Below the pieces are notes generated by a model. It saw nothing but the letters and a program-made list of their open reading frames with translations, did not search any database and had not been told where the DNA came from. 64,000 nucleotides of DNA, taken from NCBI GenBank assembly GCA_028718125.1, contig JAQUMN010000007.1, forward strand, positions 62,001-126,000, read 5' to 3'. The stretch's first letter is position 1; the number at the start of each line of letters is the position of its first letter. Of this stretch, positions 53,901 through 63,116 are shown piece by piece. This DNA comes from Kiritimatiellia bacterium (GTDB taxonomy: Bacteria > Verrucomicrobiota > Kiritimatiellia > JAAZAB01). The translations under genes were made by a program, and so were the position numbers.

Positions 53901-54990
<1,090 letters not shown>

Positions 54991-55067
54991 CCAGTAAATT
55001 ATTTATTTTCGTCTTGCCGCTCAACGCTCAACGCTTTACGCTTTACCAACAAGGGAGGCTTGGGAAG

Positions 55068-56357
55068 ATGTCAAAGAAATTGCCGGATCCTGTATGCACG
55101 CTGATAGCGCACGGCGTCAAGATGCCCCAGCCGGAAACGGTGTTTATCGGCGGGGATGTCGTTCCCGATCGGATTGCCCCGGGCATTACGATCCATCCGG
55201 GGTGCCGCCTCATGGGTAAAGAAACATCCGTGGGGCCGGGATGTGAACTGGGCGCGGAAGCTCCGGTCACGCTTGCCGATTGCCAGCTGGGTGAACGCGT
55301 CAGGCTTCATGGCGGCGCCTTTCGCGAGGCCACTTTTTTGAATGGCGCCGCCATGGCCAACGGCGCTTACGTCCGCCCCGGCACGCTGGTGGAGGAGGAG
55401 GCCGGAGGCGCCCATACGGTGGGCCTCAAGCAGACCATTTTGTTTCCTTATGTGGTGTTGGGCAGTTTGATCAATTTCTGCGATTGCCTGATGGCCGGCG
55501 GCACGAGCCGGAGCAATCACAGCGAAGTGGGCTCTTCATACATCCATTTCAACTACACGCCGCACCAGGACAAGGCCACGGCTTCGCTCATCGGCGACGT
55601 GCCCCGGGGCGTTATGCTGGATCAGCCGCCGATTTTTCTGGGCGGACAGGGAGGATTGGTGGGGCCGACGCGCTTGGCGTTCGGCACGGTTGTTGCGGCC
55701 GGCACAATTCTCCGCAAGGATGTCCTGCAGCCCGGGCTGTGCCTCTCCCGGACCGCACCGACGGCAACGGCTGCGTCAACGACCAAACCGGCTGTTGCAA
55801 TGGTGATTGCGCCATATCGCCAGGGCGCTTACCGGGCAATTCAGCGGATCGTGGTTAACAACTTGATATATATGGGCAATATCAATGCCCTGCGCATCTG
55901 GTACCGTGACGTCCGCGCAACTTTTATGCGAGCCGATCCGTTTCAGGATGCTTGTCTGGCCGGCGCTTATGCGCGGCTGGCGGCCGTTTGGCAGGAGCGC
56001 GTCAAGCGCCTTGAAGAGTTGGCCGGGAAAATGCCGATTTCACTGGAACTGGCCAAAGCCGATGGCCATGATCTTGCAGCGGCGCCTTACAGGCAACAGC
56101 GCTCCTTGATTGAGCGCTGGCCGATGATGCGCGCAACGTTGGCCGGATTGGATGGCGTGAAAGGATCGGTCCGGGATCGCGATATACTGTTAAAGTCGTT
56201 GGGGCGTTCGCCCCCCGGTACGAGCTACCTGGACGCGGTGCGGGCATTGAGTCCCCAGGCACGCGCCGCCGGCACGGCCTGGCTGCAGTCGCTGGTGGAT
56301 GTTATCGCGGCGCTTTGGCCTGCTGACGACAATTTCACAAGGAAATCAACCCCGTGA
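55068..56357 (+). CDS. left-handed beta-helix protein, UDP-GlcNAc-pyrophosphorylase-like
   Basis: 429 residues. The ATG at 55068 follows GGGAGG by 10 bases. The N-terminal half has repeating hexapeptides typical of left-handed beta helices (IHPGCRLMGKETSVGPGCEL, CQLGERVRLHGG), with FINFCDC-like SLINFCDCLMAGGTSRSNHSEVGSSYIHFNYTP. The second half is helical (RWPMMRATLAGLDG). This layout resembles C-terminal acetyltransferase-type domains of sugar-nucleotide enzymes, but the nucleotidyltransferase GxGTRM domain is absent. A sugar-nucleotide or acyl-transfer role is possible, not shown. It overlaps the ceramidase-like gene by 4 bases. Confidence 0.65.
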   Translation: MSKKLPDPVCTLIAHGVKMPQPETVFIGGDVVPDRIAPGITIHPGCRLMGKETSVGPGCELGAEAPVTLADCQLGERVRLHGGAFREATFLNGAAMANGAYVRPGTLVEEEAGGAHTVGLKQTILFPYVVLGSLINFCDCLMAGGTSRSNHSEVGSSYIHFNYTPHQDKATASLIGDVPRGVMLDQPPIFLGGQGGLVGPTRLAFGTVVAAGTILRKDVLQPGLCLSRTAPTATAASTTKPAVAMVIAPYRQGAYRAIQRIVVNNLIYMGNINALRIWYRDVRATFMRADPFQDACLAGAYARLAAVWQERVKRLEELAGKMPISLELAKADGHDLAAAPYRQQRSLIERWPMMRATLAGLDGVKGSVRDRDILLKSLGRSPPGTSYLDAVRALSPQARAAGTAWLQSLVDVIAALWPADDNFTRKSTP

Positions 56358-57658
56358 TTAAGCTTGCCATGTTTCAAACCGATGCCACCCCGCCCTTGAA
56401 GGCGCCGCTGTGCATCGGATTGGTCAAGCCGGCAAAAAAAATTGCCGCGCCGCTGACCGTCAGGGGAATTCTAATCACCGGCGCGGAAGACCCGATTGTA
56501 ATCTGTACCGTTGACTGGGTTGAAATTGGAAACGGCGGCCATGATTTCTGGCGAAAAATTCTGGCCGAAGCGGCCGGTACAACCACAGAGCGGGTTGCTG
56601 TTCACACGCACCATCCGCACGATGCCCCCAGTTATTGCTTTTCCCGGAACGAACTTGCTGACCTGCAATCCGTTGCCGGAATAATGGAAGACACGTCTTT
56701 TGCGGAGAACACCGCGCGGGCTGCCGCCGCTGCGCTGCGCGCTGCATTGGCAGCGGCAAAACCAGTCACCCATTACGGCTATGGCAAAGCAATCGTATTC
56801 CGGGTAGCATCGAACCGCCGCATTCTGGGCAGTGATGGACGCGTTGCCCAGGTGCGCTGGAGTGCATGCGAGGATAAGGCCCTGCGGGCATTGCCGGAAG
56901 GGCTTATTGATCCCTGGCTTCAGAATCTGAGCTTTTGGAACGGAGACGAGCCCCTTGCTTCGCTCACTTATTACGCCACGCATCCACAGAGCTTTTACGG
57001 CGACGGCGCAGTAAATCCCGATTTTGTCGGCATTGCGCGTTCAATCCGGGAATCAACCCTGCCGGATGTTGCGCATTTGCATTTTAACGGATGCGGCGGA
57101 AATATCGCGGCCGGGAAATATAACGACCGCTCGCCGAGAAACCGCCTGATTCTTGCGCAACGTTTGCTCAAAGGCATGGAAGCGGCCTGGGCAAAGACCA
57201 GAAAATATCCTCTCAAAGACAATGACTTGCGCTGGCGGGTTAAACCCGTGGCCCTGCCGGTAAGCGCGTCAATCCTCAGTGAGACGGATGATGATCTGTT
57301 GAAAACAATCGACAACGCCGATGAAAATCGTCAAAACAGGATTAAAGCGGCCCTTGATCTGGTTTGGAAACGCCGCCGGCAATCCGGTTGTCTGATTGAC
57401 ATAACCTGCCTGCGTATTGGAAACACAAGTGTTTTGCATCTGCCCGGGGAAATGTTGATTGAATACCAGCTTGCCGCCCGGCAAATTTACCCGTCGGCCA
57501 ATGTGCTCGTGACCGCTTATGGTGATTGCGGTCCCGGCTACGTTGGAATAAAGGAATCTTATCCTGAAGGCGGATATGAAACATCGCGCGCTTCCCGCGT
57601 TGCACCTGAAGTCGAAGAGGTTATTATGAAAGCGATGCGGGAATTACTGGCGGATTGA
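56354..57658 (+). CDS. neutral/alkaline ceramidase-like protein
   Basis: 434 residues; GTG start overlapping the stop of the beta-helix gene. The N-terminal KLAMFQTDATPPLKAPLCIG and later VAVHTHHPHDAP, THPQSFYGDGAVNPDFVG and HFNGCGGNIAAGKYNDRS match the N-terminal domain pattern of neutral ceramidases: Zn-binding His residues, and the GxxGxxxxG stretch in place of the catalytic Ser region. No signal peptide is present, although true ceramidases are exported, so the substrate may be another amide. It is coupled to the beta-helix protein and followed by glmM after 154 bases. Confidence 0.72.
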   Translation: MIKLAMFQTDATPPLKAPLCIGLVKPAKKIAAPLTVRGILITGAEDPIVICTVDWVEIGNGGHDFWRKILAEAAGTTTERVAVHTHHPHDAPSYCFSRNELADLQSVAGIMEDTSFAENTARAAAAALRAALAAAKPVTHYGYGKAIVFRVASNRRILGSDGRVAQVRWSACEDKALRALPEGLIDPWLQNLSFWNGDEPLASLTYYATHPQSFYGDGAVNPDFVGIARSIRESTLPDVAHLHFNGCGGNIAAGKYNDRSPRNRLILAQRLLKGMEAAWAKTRKYPLKDNDLRWRVKPVALPVSASILSETDDDLLKTIDNADENRQNRIKAALDLVWKRRRQSGCLIDITCLRIGNTSVLHLPGEMLIEYQLAARQIYPSANVLVTAYGDCGPGYVGIKESYPEGGYETSRASRVAPEVEEVIMKAMRELLAD

Positions 57659-57811
57659 TCGGCCATTCCGTTTTTTTGCGCGCCCACGCAAAAAGTTTTG
57701 AAAAAGCGCGCCGCCCTGTCCCGGTGCGTTACGCGATCGGGATGCGTTCGAATTATGCCGTGCAGACATGCAATATTGCGGGCACAGCCCGCGTTAGAAA
57801 GGAATATATCC

Positions 57812-59161
57812 ATGGGACGATTGTTTGGAACCGACGGCGTGCGCGGGGTGGCCAATATGGAACCCATGACCGCGGAAACGGCTCTGCTCATCGGGCGCGC
57901 CACGGCGCATATCTGCAAGCGGCACAATAACCGCCACCGCATCGTCATCGGCAAGGACACGCGCATCAGCGGCTATATGATCGAGAACGCCCTGACGGCC
58001 GGCATCTGCTCGATGGGCGTGGACGTGCTCCTGGTGGGTCCTATGCCGACCCCCGGCATCGCTTTTATCACGCACAGCATGCGCGCCGACGCCGGCGTGG
58101 TCATATCGGCCTCCCATAATCCCTACCAGGATAACGGCATAAAAATATTTTCGCGCGATGGGTTCAAGGTGCCCGACACGGTCGAGGATGAGATCGAACG
58201 CCTGGTTAGCACCGAGCGCATCAAGGATATACGCCCTACTGCCAGCGAAATCGGCAAGGCCCACCGCATTGATGACGCCATCGGGCGCTATATCGTGTTC
58301 TGCAAAAACACGTTTCCGGACAACCTGAGCCTGGGCGGAATGAAGCTCGTGCTCGATTGCGCCAACGGCGCCACGTATAAAGTGGCCCCTGTTATTTTCA
58401 GCGAGCTGGGCGCGGAGGTGATCACGATTAACGATCACCCCAACGGCATGAACATCAACGACCATTGCGGAGCCATGTATCCCGAAGCGCTCATGGCGGA
58501 AGTTGTGAAGACCGGCGCCCAGGCGGGATTGGCCTTTGACGGCGACGGCGACCGGCTGATCGCCGTTGACGAAAAGGGGGGCGCGCTGACCGGCGACCAC
58601 CTCATGACTATCTGCGCCAATTCCATGAAGGCAAGCGGACTCCTGCGCAACAACCTTGTCGTCAGCACGCCCATGAGCAACTTCGGGTTTTGCGAGGCCA
58701 TGCGCCGCCTGGATATCCAGACGGCCGCGGCCGATGTCGGCGACCGATATGTGCTTAAAATGATGCTGGAGCGCGGCGCTATCTTGGGAGGCGAGCAGTC
58801 CGGGCACATCATTTTCCTCAATCATCACACCACGGGGGACGGCATCATTTCGGCGCTTCAGCTCCTGGCAATTTTACAGGATTCCGGCAAACCGCTGTCC
58901 GCATTGGCGGCGATTATGCAGCTCGCGCCCCAGCACCTGATCAATGTAAATGTATCACGTAAGCCGCCGCTCGATTCCATTCCGTCCCTGCAGGCGGCCA
59001 TCCGCAAGGCCGAGGTGGAATTGGGCAATTCCGGGCGCGTGCTGGTGCGCTACTCGGGCACGCAGGCCATTTGCCGTGTTATGGTGGAAAGTATGGATCC
59101 GGACCTGACCAGGCGCCTGGCCGGATCCCTGGCCGAACTCGTGAAACGGGAGATCGGGTAG
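57812..59161 (+). CDS. glmM: phosphoglucosamine mutase
   Basis: 449 residues, ATG 57812 behind AGAAAGGA (9 bases). It converts glucosamine-6-phosphate to glucosamine-1-phosphate for UDP-GlcNAc, needed for peptidoglycan and LPS. The N-terminal MGRLFGTDGVRGVANM, active phospho-serine loop VVISASHNPYQDNGIK, Mg loop AFDGDGDRLIAVD and sugar loop GGEQSGHIIF are all intact, as is the C-terminal phosphate loop RYSGTQAICRVM. A GGGCACAGCCCG hairpin-like repeat lies just before its ribosome site. The longer open frame to 57698 is rejected because GlmM starts at MGRLFGTDG. Confidence 0.97.
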   Translation: MGRLFGTDGVRGVANMEPMTAETALLIGRATAHICKRHNNRHRIVIGKDTRISGYMIENALTAGICSMGVDVLLVGPMPTPGIAFITHSMRADAGVVISASHNPYQDNGIKIFSRDGFKVPDTVEDEIERLVSTERIKDIRPTASEIGKAHRIDDAIGRYIVFCKNTFPDNLSLGGMKLVLDCANGATYKVAPVIFSELGAEVITINDHPNGMNINDHCGAMYPEALMAEVVKTGAQAGLAFDGDGDRLIAVDEKGGALTGDHLMTICANSMKASGLLRNNLVVSTPMSNFGFCEAMRRLDIQTAAADVGDRYVLKMMLERGAILGGEQSGHIIFLNHHTTGDGIISALQLLAILQDSGKPLSALAAIMQLAPQHLINVNVSRKPPLDSIPSLQAAIRKAEVELGNSGRVLVRYSGTQAICRVMVESMDPDLTRRLAGSLAELVKREIG

Positions 59162-59172
59162 GACATCCCTTT

Positions 59173-59376
59173 CAAATTAGGCCCCGCAAGGCGGGGCGAC
59201 TTTTATTCTGTTCGGATTGTCATCCTGAACGCAGTGAAGAGCCTGCCCTGAGCAAAGTCGAAGGGATCTCTCGCGGCGAGATTCCTCTTCTACGCCCGGA
59301 ATGAAAACAAAGACGGATTGTCCGCCATGGAAGACGGATCCGCCAATGGCGGGAAATTCCTTGGCACTGAATCAGG
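59173..59376 (+). repeat. dispersed repeat family B, copy 2
   Basis: Near-identical to 13867-14067 over about 200 bp, including GACTTTTATTCTGTTCGG, GGATTGTCATCCTGAACGC and GTCGAAGGGATCTC. It begins 12 bases after the glmM stop and ends before the LssY-like gene. Confidence 0.92.
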
Positions 59377-59562
59377 ATAATGTCTTCCTATATGTTTTTA
59401 CTGAAAAAACCCGGATATTCGACACCCCGACACTCCTTGCGGTCGGGATGGGTTAAGGCCGATGCTTTCTATAGCAGTGCGCCCATACTTCCGTCCGCGT
59501 GCCGTCAATGCTCCGCGAAGCGTTGCGGAACGGAAGCCGGTCAGGTGTTACAGTGGACTCCC

Positions 59563-60879
59563 ATGGCATGGGCATTTGCTCTTTTGTTATGCGTATCTAT
59601 GTTGACCGGTGGATGCGCCACCTCCAGTTTGCCGCGCCCCATTGCGGATACCAGGTGGATGCAGAATGCGTTTTCCAAGACGCACGACGATTTGACCGTA
59701 TGGATCGCCTTGCCCGGCGATGCGCAGACGAAGGAACACTGGGGGCTTCCCCTCCAAAACGCTAACATTCAGCCCGTGTGGATCCGTGTGGCGAACCGCT
59801 CGACGCGACCCTACTGGCTATTGCCCGCTTTCATTGACCCGGATTATTATTCTTCCGCCGAAGTCGCCCGCCGCTTTCGCCATATGTTTATTTCGGCGAA
59901 CGAGCGCAGCCGGCGGGAAATTCGCGTTGAAGAGGTCGCGTTCGATCACTACATACCGCCTTTAACCGATCAAAGCGGTTTTATTTATACGGTACTCAGC
60001 GAAGGCAGCCGTGTTTTTTCCGTAGCGTTACTTAGCACCGGGTCGTTGCAACGCTTTGATTTCATGATCCCGACCGAACGCTTGCGCACCGATCACCGCC
60101 GTTTTGACAATTCTCTGCAGGGCGTTCCCGAATCCCTGGCGGCCACGAACCACAACTCCCTGCTGGATATCGCCGGCTTGCGAAGCACCTTGGCGGCCTG
60201 GCCTTCAAATACGACTGCCGCCGGATCGGCGCGCCCCGGAGATCCCATCAATTTTTTCATCGTCGGTTCCTGGAACGTGCTTTTCCCGGCGCTGATCACC
60301 GCCGGATGGGACGAAACGGAAACGCTCGACGCCTCCACCGCGCTCCACACCACCTCGGCCTTTGTCTTCGGGACAACCTACCGCTATTCACCCGTCAGCC
60401 CTTTATTCCTCTTGAACCGTCCCCAGGATGCCGCATTTCAGAAGGTCCGTGAAACCATCCGCGCCCGTAACCATTTGCGCCTTTGGCTCACGCCGCTGTC
60501 GTTCGACGGGCAGCAAATCTGGGCCGGCCAAATCAGCCGGGATATCGGCGTTCATCTCACCACGCGTACCGCATGGCTGACCACTCATGAAATCGATCCC
60601 GACGTGGATGGCGCCCGCTGGAGCCTGGTGCAGGACCTGATCGTTGCGCAATGCGTGGCGCGAATCGGTTTTATCAAAGGCGGAACCATTGCGACTCCGC
60701 TGGCGCCCCGGCGCAATCTTACGGGCGATCCATATTTTACCGACGGATTGCGGGTCGTGCTCTTTCTTTCTTCCTCGCCCATTGGCGCCGACGAAATTCA
60801 AATATTGCCGTGGTCTTCCCCGCCTCGCGGCGGTCTGAGCCAGCCCGGCGATTATCTCAAAAGCGGGGATACGGATTAG
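59563..60879 (+). CDS. lipoprotein with LssY C-terminal-like domain
   Basis: 438 residues from ATG 59563. The signal peptide MAWAFALLLCVSMLTGGC ends in a lipobox (LTGGC), so the protein should be lipid-anchored in an envelope membrane. The middle and C-terminal part contain two LssY_C-like blocks: DPINFFIVGSWNVLFPALITAGWDETE and RSLVQDLIVAQC-type, with FIGxxR-like features such as HLRLWLTPLSFDGQQIWAGQISRDIGV and TGDPYFTDGLRVV. LssY_C function is poorly known and usually seen in envelope proteins. The start has no ribosome site, and an in-frame extension runs 61 codons upstream. Family assignment is moderately sure. Confidence 0.72.
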   Translation: MAWAFALLLCVSMLTGGCATSSLPRPIADTRWMQNAFSKTHDDLTVWIALPGDAQTKEHWGLPLQNANIQPVWIRVANRSTRPYWLLPAFIDPDYYSSAEVARRFRHMFISANERSRREIRVEEVAFDHYIPPLTDQSGFIYTVLSEGSRVFSVALLSTGSLQRFDFMIPTERLRTDHRRFDNSLQGVPESLAATNHNSLLDIAGLRSTLAAWPSNTTAAGSARPGDPINFFIVGSWNVLFPALITAGWDETETLDASTALHTTSAFVFGTTYRYSPVSPLFLLNRPQDAAFQKVRETIRARNHLRLWLTPLSFDGQQIWAGQISRDIGVHLTTRTAWLTTHEIDPDVDGARWSLVQDLIVAQCVARIGFIKGGTIATPLAPRRNLTGDPYFTDGLRVVLFLSSSPIGADEIQILPWSSPPRGGLSQPGDYLKSGDTD

Positions 60880-60909
60880 TTTTTTACATTTAATCATTGG
60901 TGATATATA

Positions 60910-61725
60910 ATGCCGCCGCTATTCGATGCCCATTGCCACTTGCAGGATGAGCGCCTGGCCGGCCGCTTGGCTGAGGTGCTGAACCGGGCGAAACACGCGG
61001 GTGTCCGGCGCATGCTGTGCTGCGGGTGCCATGAACGCAACTGGGGCGCCGTCCTTACCCTGGCACAGGCGCATCCGGAAATATTGCCTTCCTTTGGCAT
61101 CCATCCCTGGTATATGGAAGGACGGCAAGAGGACTGGCTGGAGACATTAGAGCGATTTTTATCTGAGCAACCGTCGGGCGTCGGCGAAATCGGCCTTGAT
61201 CATGCCGTAACCCCTCGCGCCGACGAGGAGCAGGAAGCCGTGTTTATCGCCCAGTTGCGCCTGGCCCGCAGGCTGAAACGGCCGGTCAGCCTGCATTGCC
61301 TAAAAGCCTGGGAACGGTTGCGGGCGATTTTAAGCCGGGAAGGCGGGGTCTGGTGGGGCGGACTGATCCATTCCTATTCGGGTTCCGCGGAAATGGTGAA
61401 GCCTCTGGAAGAAATGGGCTTGTATATTTCATTCAGCGGCGCCGTCACGCATCCTGGAAACAAGCGTGGCCACCGGGCTTTGGCGGCGGTGTCGCCCGAT
61501 CACTTATTGATCGAAACCGACAGCCCTGACCTGCCGCCGGCCGGCGCGGCTGACGCGGTAAATGAACCGGCGAATTTAAAATTGGTGGCCTCGGGCGTGG
61601 CTGACATCCTGGGGCGGACGCCCGACTGGGTGGCTGAGCAGACGTTTGCCAATGCCGGCCGGCTGTTGGACGGGATTATTTCGACCAATAGCCAGAATTC
61701 GTTGTTTACAGGCCAACTTGTCTGA
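60910..61725 (+). CDS. tatD: TatD-family metal-dependent hydrolase
   Basis: 271 residues. A TIM-barrel metal hydrolase: LFDAHCHLQDERL supplies the HxH ligands, VGEIGLDHAV the Glu, then SLHCLKAW, WWGGLIHSYSG and LLIETDSPDLPP (final Asp). Family members act as 3'-5' exonucleases/DNases in the cytoplasm. The ATG lies inside a TATAATG sequence with only GGTGAT as possible ribosome site, yet an earlier start is not available in frame. It lies 30 bases after the lipoprotein gene, on the same strand. Confidence 0.93.
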   Translation: MPPLFDAHCHLQDERLAGRLAEVLNRAKHAGVRRMLCCGCHERNWGAVLTLAQAHPEILPSFGIHPWYMEGRQEDWLETLERFLSEQPSGVGEIGLDHAVTPRADEEQEAVFIAQLRLARRLKRPVSLHCLKAWERLRAILSREGGVWWGGLIHSYSGSAEMVKPLEEMGLYISFSGAVTHPGNKRGHRALAAVSPDHLLIETDSPDLPPAGAADAVNEPANLKLVASGVADILGRTPDWVAEQTFANAGRLLDGIISTNSQNSLFTGQLV

Positions 61726-61740
61726 ATCGGATTGATATTC

Positions 61741-61905
61741 AGGGCTGTGTCAAGAACGGTCTCGCGGGAGTTCCCTCCGTCGTCCGGCAACTGCCGGACT
61801 ATGGCGGGCAGGCTGCCCCTCCAGGAATGCCATTGTTTTTGCGATCTTGGAGGGCGGAGCTCTGCGCCGCCGCTGGTTTCAGAATGAATGACGCGGCCGT
61901 GATTG
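61741..61905 (-). repeat. dispersed repeat family A, copy 3
   Basis: The minus strand reads ACCAGCGGCGGCGCAGAG, CTCCGCCCTCCAAGATCGC, CCTGGAGGGGCAGCCTGCCC, the CCGGCAGTTGCCGG hairpin and CGAGACCGTTCTTGACACAG, matching the copy at 9805 in order. It occupies most of the 61726-62072 gap. Confidence 0.88.
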
Positions 61906-62072
61906 ATTTTTGAGCCGGTATAGAATAGGCTTGAATTCTGAGCGGGCGAGCACTATTCTAGCGGCATCATAAATCAAGACGTTCATCGATTATGTGATGG
62001 CGCGCAACGGTCCACAGATGGTGATTATTACTCAATGGTCGGTATCAAGCAATGGAACAGGAGGGCATCACT

Positions 62073-62939
62073 ATGAAAAGATTGTTGAAAGCGGTAATCG
62101 GCGTGGTGGTCATACTGGTCGTGCTGCTGGTGGCGTTGTCCATATTTGCGGGGCATATTATCAAGGGCGCCGTCAACGCCGCCGGGCCAAAGGCGCTGGG
62201 CGTGCCCATATCGCTCAAGAACGTTGAAGTAAATATGCTGAGCGGCCACTTCGGATTGGATGAACTGGTTATCGGCAATCCGGAAGGATTCAATACGCCT
62301 GAGGCAATCCGTGTGAACCACGTGGCGGTAGACGTAAAAATGTCTTCGCTCTTCTCCCGTGTGCTGGTTATTGACCGCATTTACGTGCGCAGGCCGGAAA
62401 TTACCTACGAAGTCGGGCTGAAAGGCAGCAACATCGGGACAATCCAGAACAAGGCGGCGCCATCCACTCCAGCCGCGGAACAACCTGAACAGGCCGAAAA
62501 GCCGGCCAAGGAAGCCAAGGCGGGCAAGAAAGTCCAAATCAACGATTTTCTGATCGAGAGCGGCAACATTAACGTGAGCACCATAGGCATGGCCGGACAT
62601 AGCGCGCCTATTCCTCTGCCCACAATCCATCTTACGGATATCGGCAAGGAATCAGATGGCGCCACACCGCAAGAAGTCATCGTCCAGATATTCAGCGCGA
62701 TTGGCGGAACGGTCAGCAGCACTGCAACGGGAATCGGCAAAGGCATTATGCCCCTCGGAAAGGGCGCCGTTGATACCGGGAAAGCCGCTGCCGAAAGCGC
62801 GGTGGATGTCGGCAAAGCCGCCGGGGAAGGCGCCGTGGATGCGGGCAAAGCCGTTGGCGAAGGCGCTGTGGGAGCCGGCAAGGCTGTCGGCGAAGGCGCA
62901 AGCAAGGCACTGGAAAGTGTTGGCGGGCTGTTAAAATAA
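62073..62939 (+). CDS. AsmA-like membrane-anchored protein with 11-residue repeats
   Basis: 288 residues; ATG 62073 behind AGGAGG (9 bases). An N-terminal membrane helix (LLKAVIGVVVILVVLLVALSIFAG) leads to an AsmA/DUF748-like start (IIKGAVNAAGPKALGVPISLKNVEVNMLSGHFGLDELVIGNP) with the typical fold of lipid-transfer-like envelope proteins. A Lys/Glu/Ala-rich linker follows. The last ~60 residues are 11-residue repeats like VDAGKAVGEGA, predicted to form amphipathic helix, as in LEA- or apolipoprotein-like segments. It is probably periplasmic and anchored in the inner membrane. It is followed by a strong terminator. Confidence 0.75.
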   Translation: MKRLLKAVIGVVVILVVLLVALSIFAGHIIKGAVNAAGPKALGVPISLKNVEVNMLSGHFGLDELVIGNPEGFNTPEAIRVNHVAVDVKMSSLFSRVLVIDRIYVRRPEITYEVGLKGSNIGTIQNKAAPSTPAAEQPEQAEKPAKEAKAGKKVQINDFLIESGNINVSTIGMAGHSAPIPLPTIHLTDIGKESDGATPQEVIVQIFSAIGGTVSSTATGIGKGIMPLGKGAVDTGKAAAESAVDVGKAAGEGAVDAGKAVGEGAVGAGKAVGEGASKALESVGGLLK

Positions 62940-62978
62940 GTTGTTCTTGCTCAATGGGCTCGCGCTGAAGGATGGCCG

Positions 62979-63028
62979 AAAAAATCCGAACGCGCAGTTT
63001 CCAGGAAAGCTGTGCGTTCGGATTTTTC
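62979..63028 (+). terminator. rho-independent terminator after the AsmA-like gene
   Basis: AAAAATCCGAACGCGCAG (62979-62997 area) pairs with CTGTGCGTTCGGATTTTT (63010-63027) with one G-T wobble around a 12-base loop, and the 3' side ends in T's. The A-tract on the left side makes it usable in both directions. Confidence 0.88.
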
Positions 63029-63116
63029 CATCCGTGACACGTTGGAAACGTGAGGAACAGAATACAAATTGAAATTTTTTCGTGTGGGCTAAGCCGTATC
63101 TGGAAGGAACAACGCC

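Noticed and set aside
57794-58828. 344-codon open frame opposite glmM
   Set aside because: glmM motifs are complete on the plus strand; the opposing frame has no recognisable domain.
60886-60912. TTTACA, 17 bases, TATAAT just before tatD as a promoter
   Set aside because: The TATAAT overlaps the tatD ATG, so transcription would begin inside the gene, and no later start keeps the DAHCHL metal motif.
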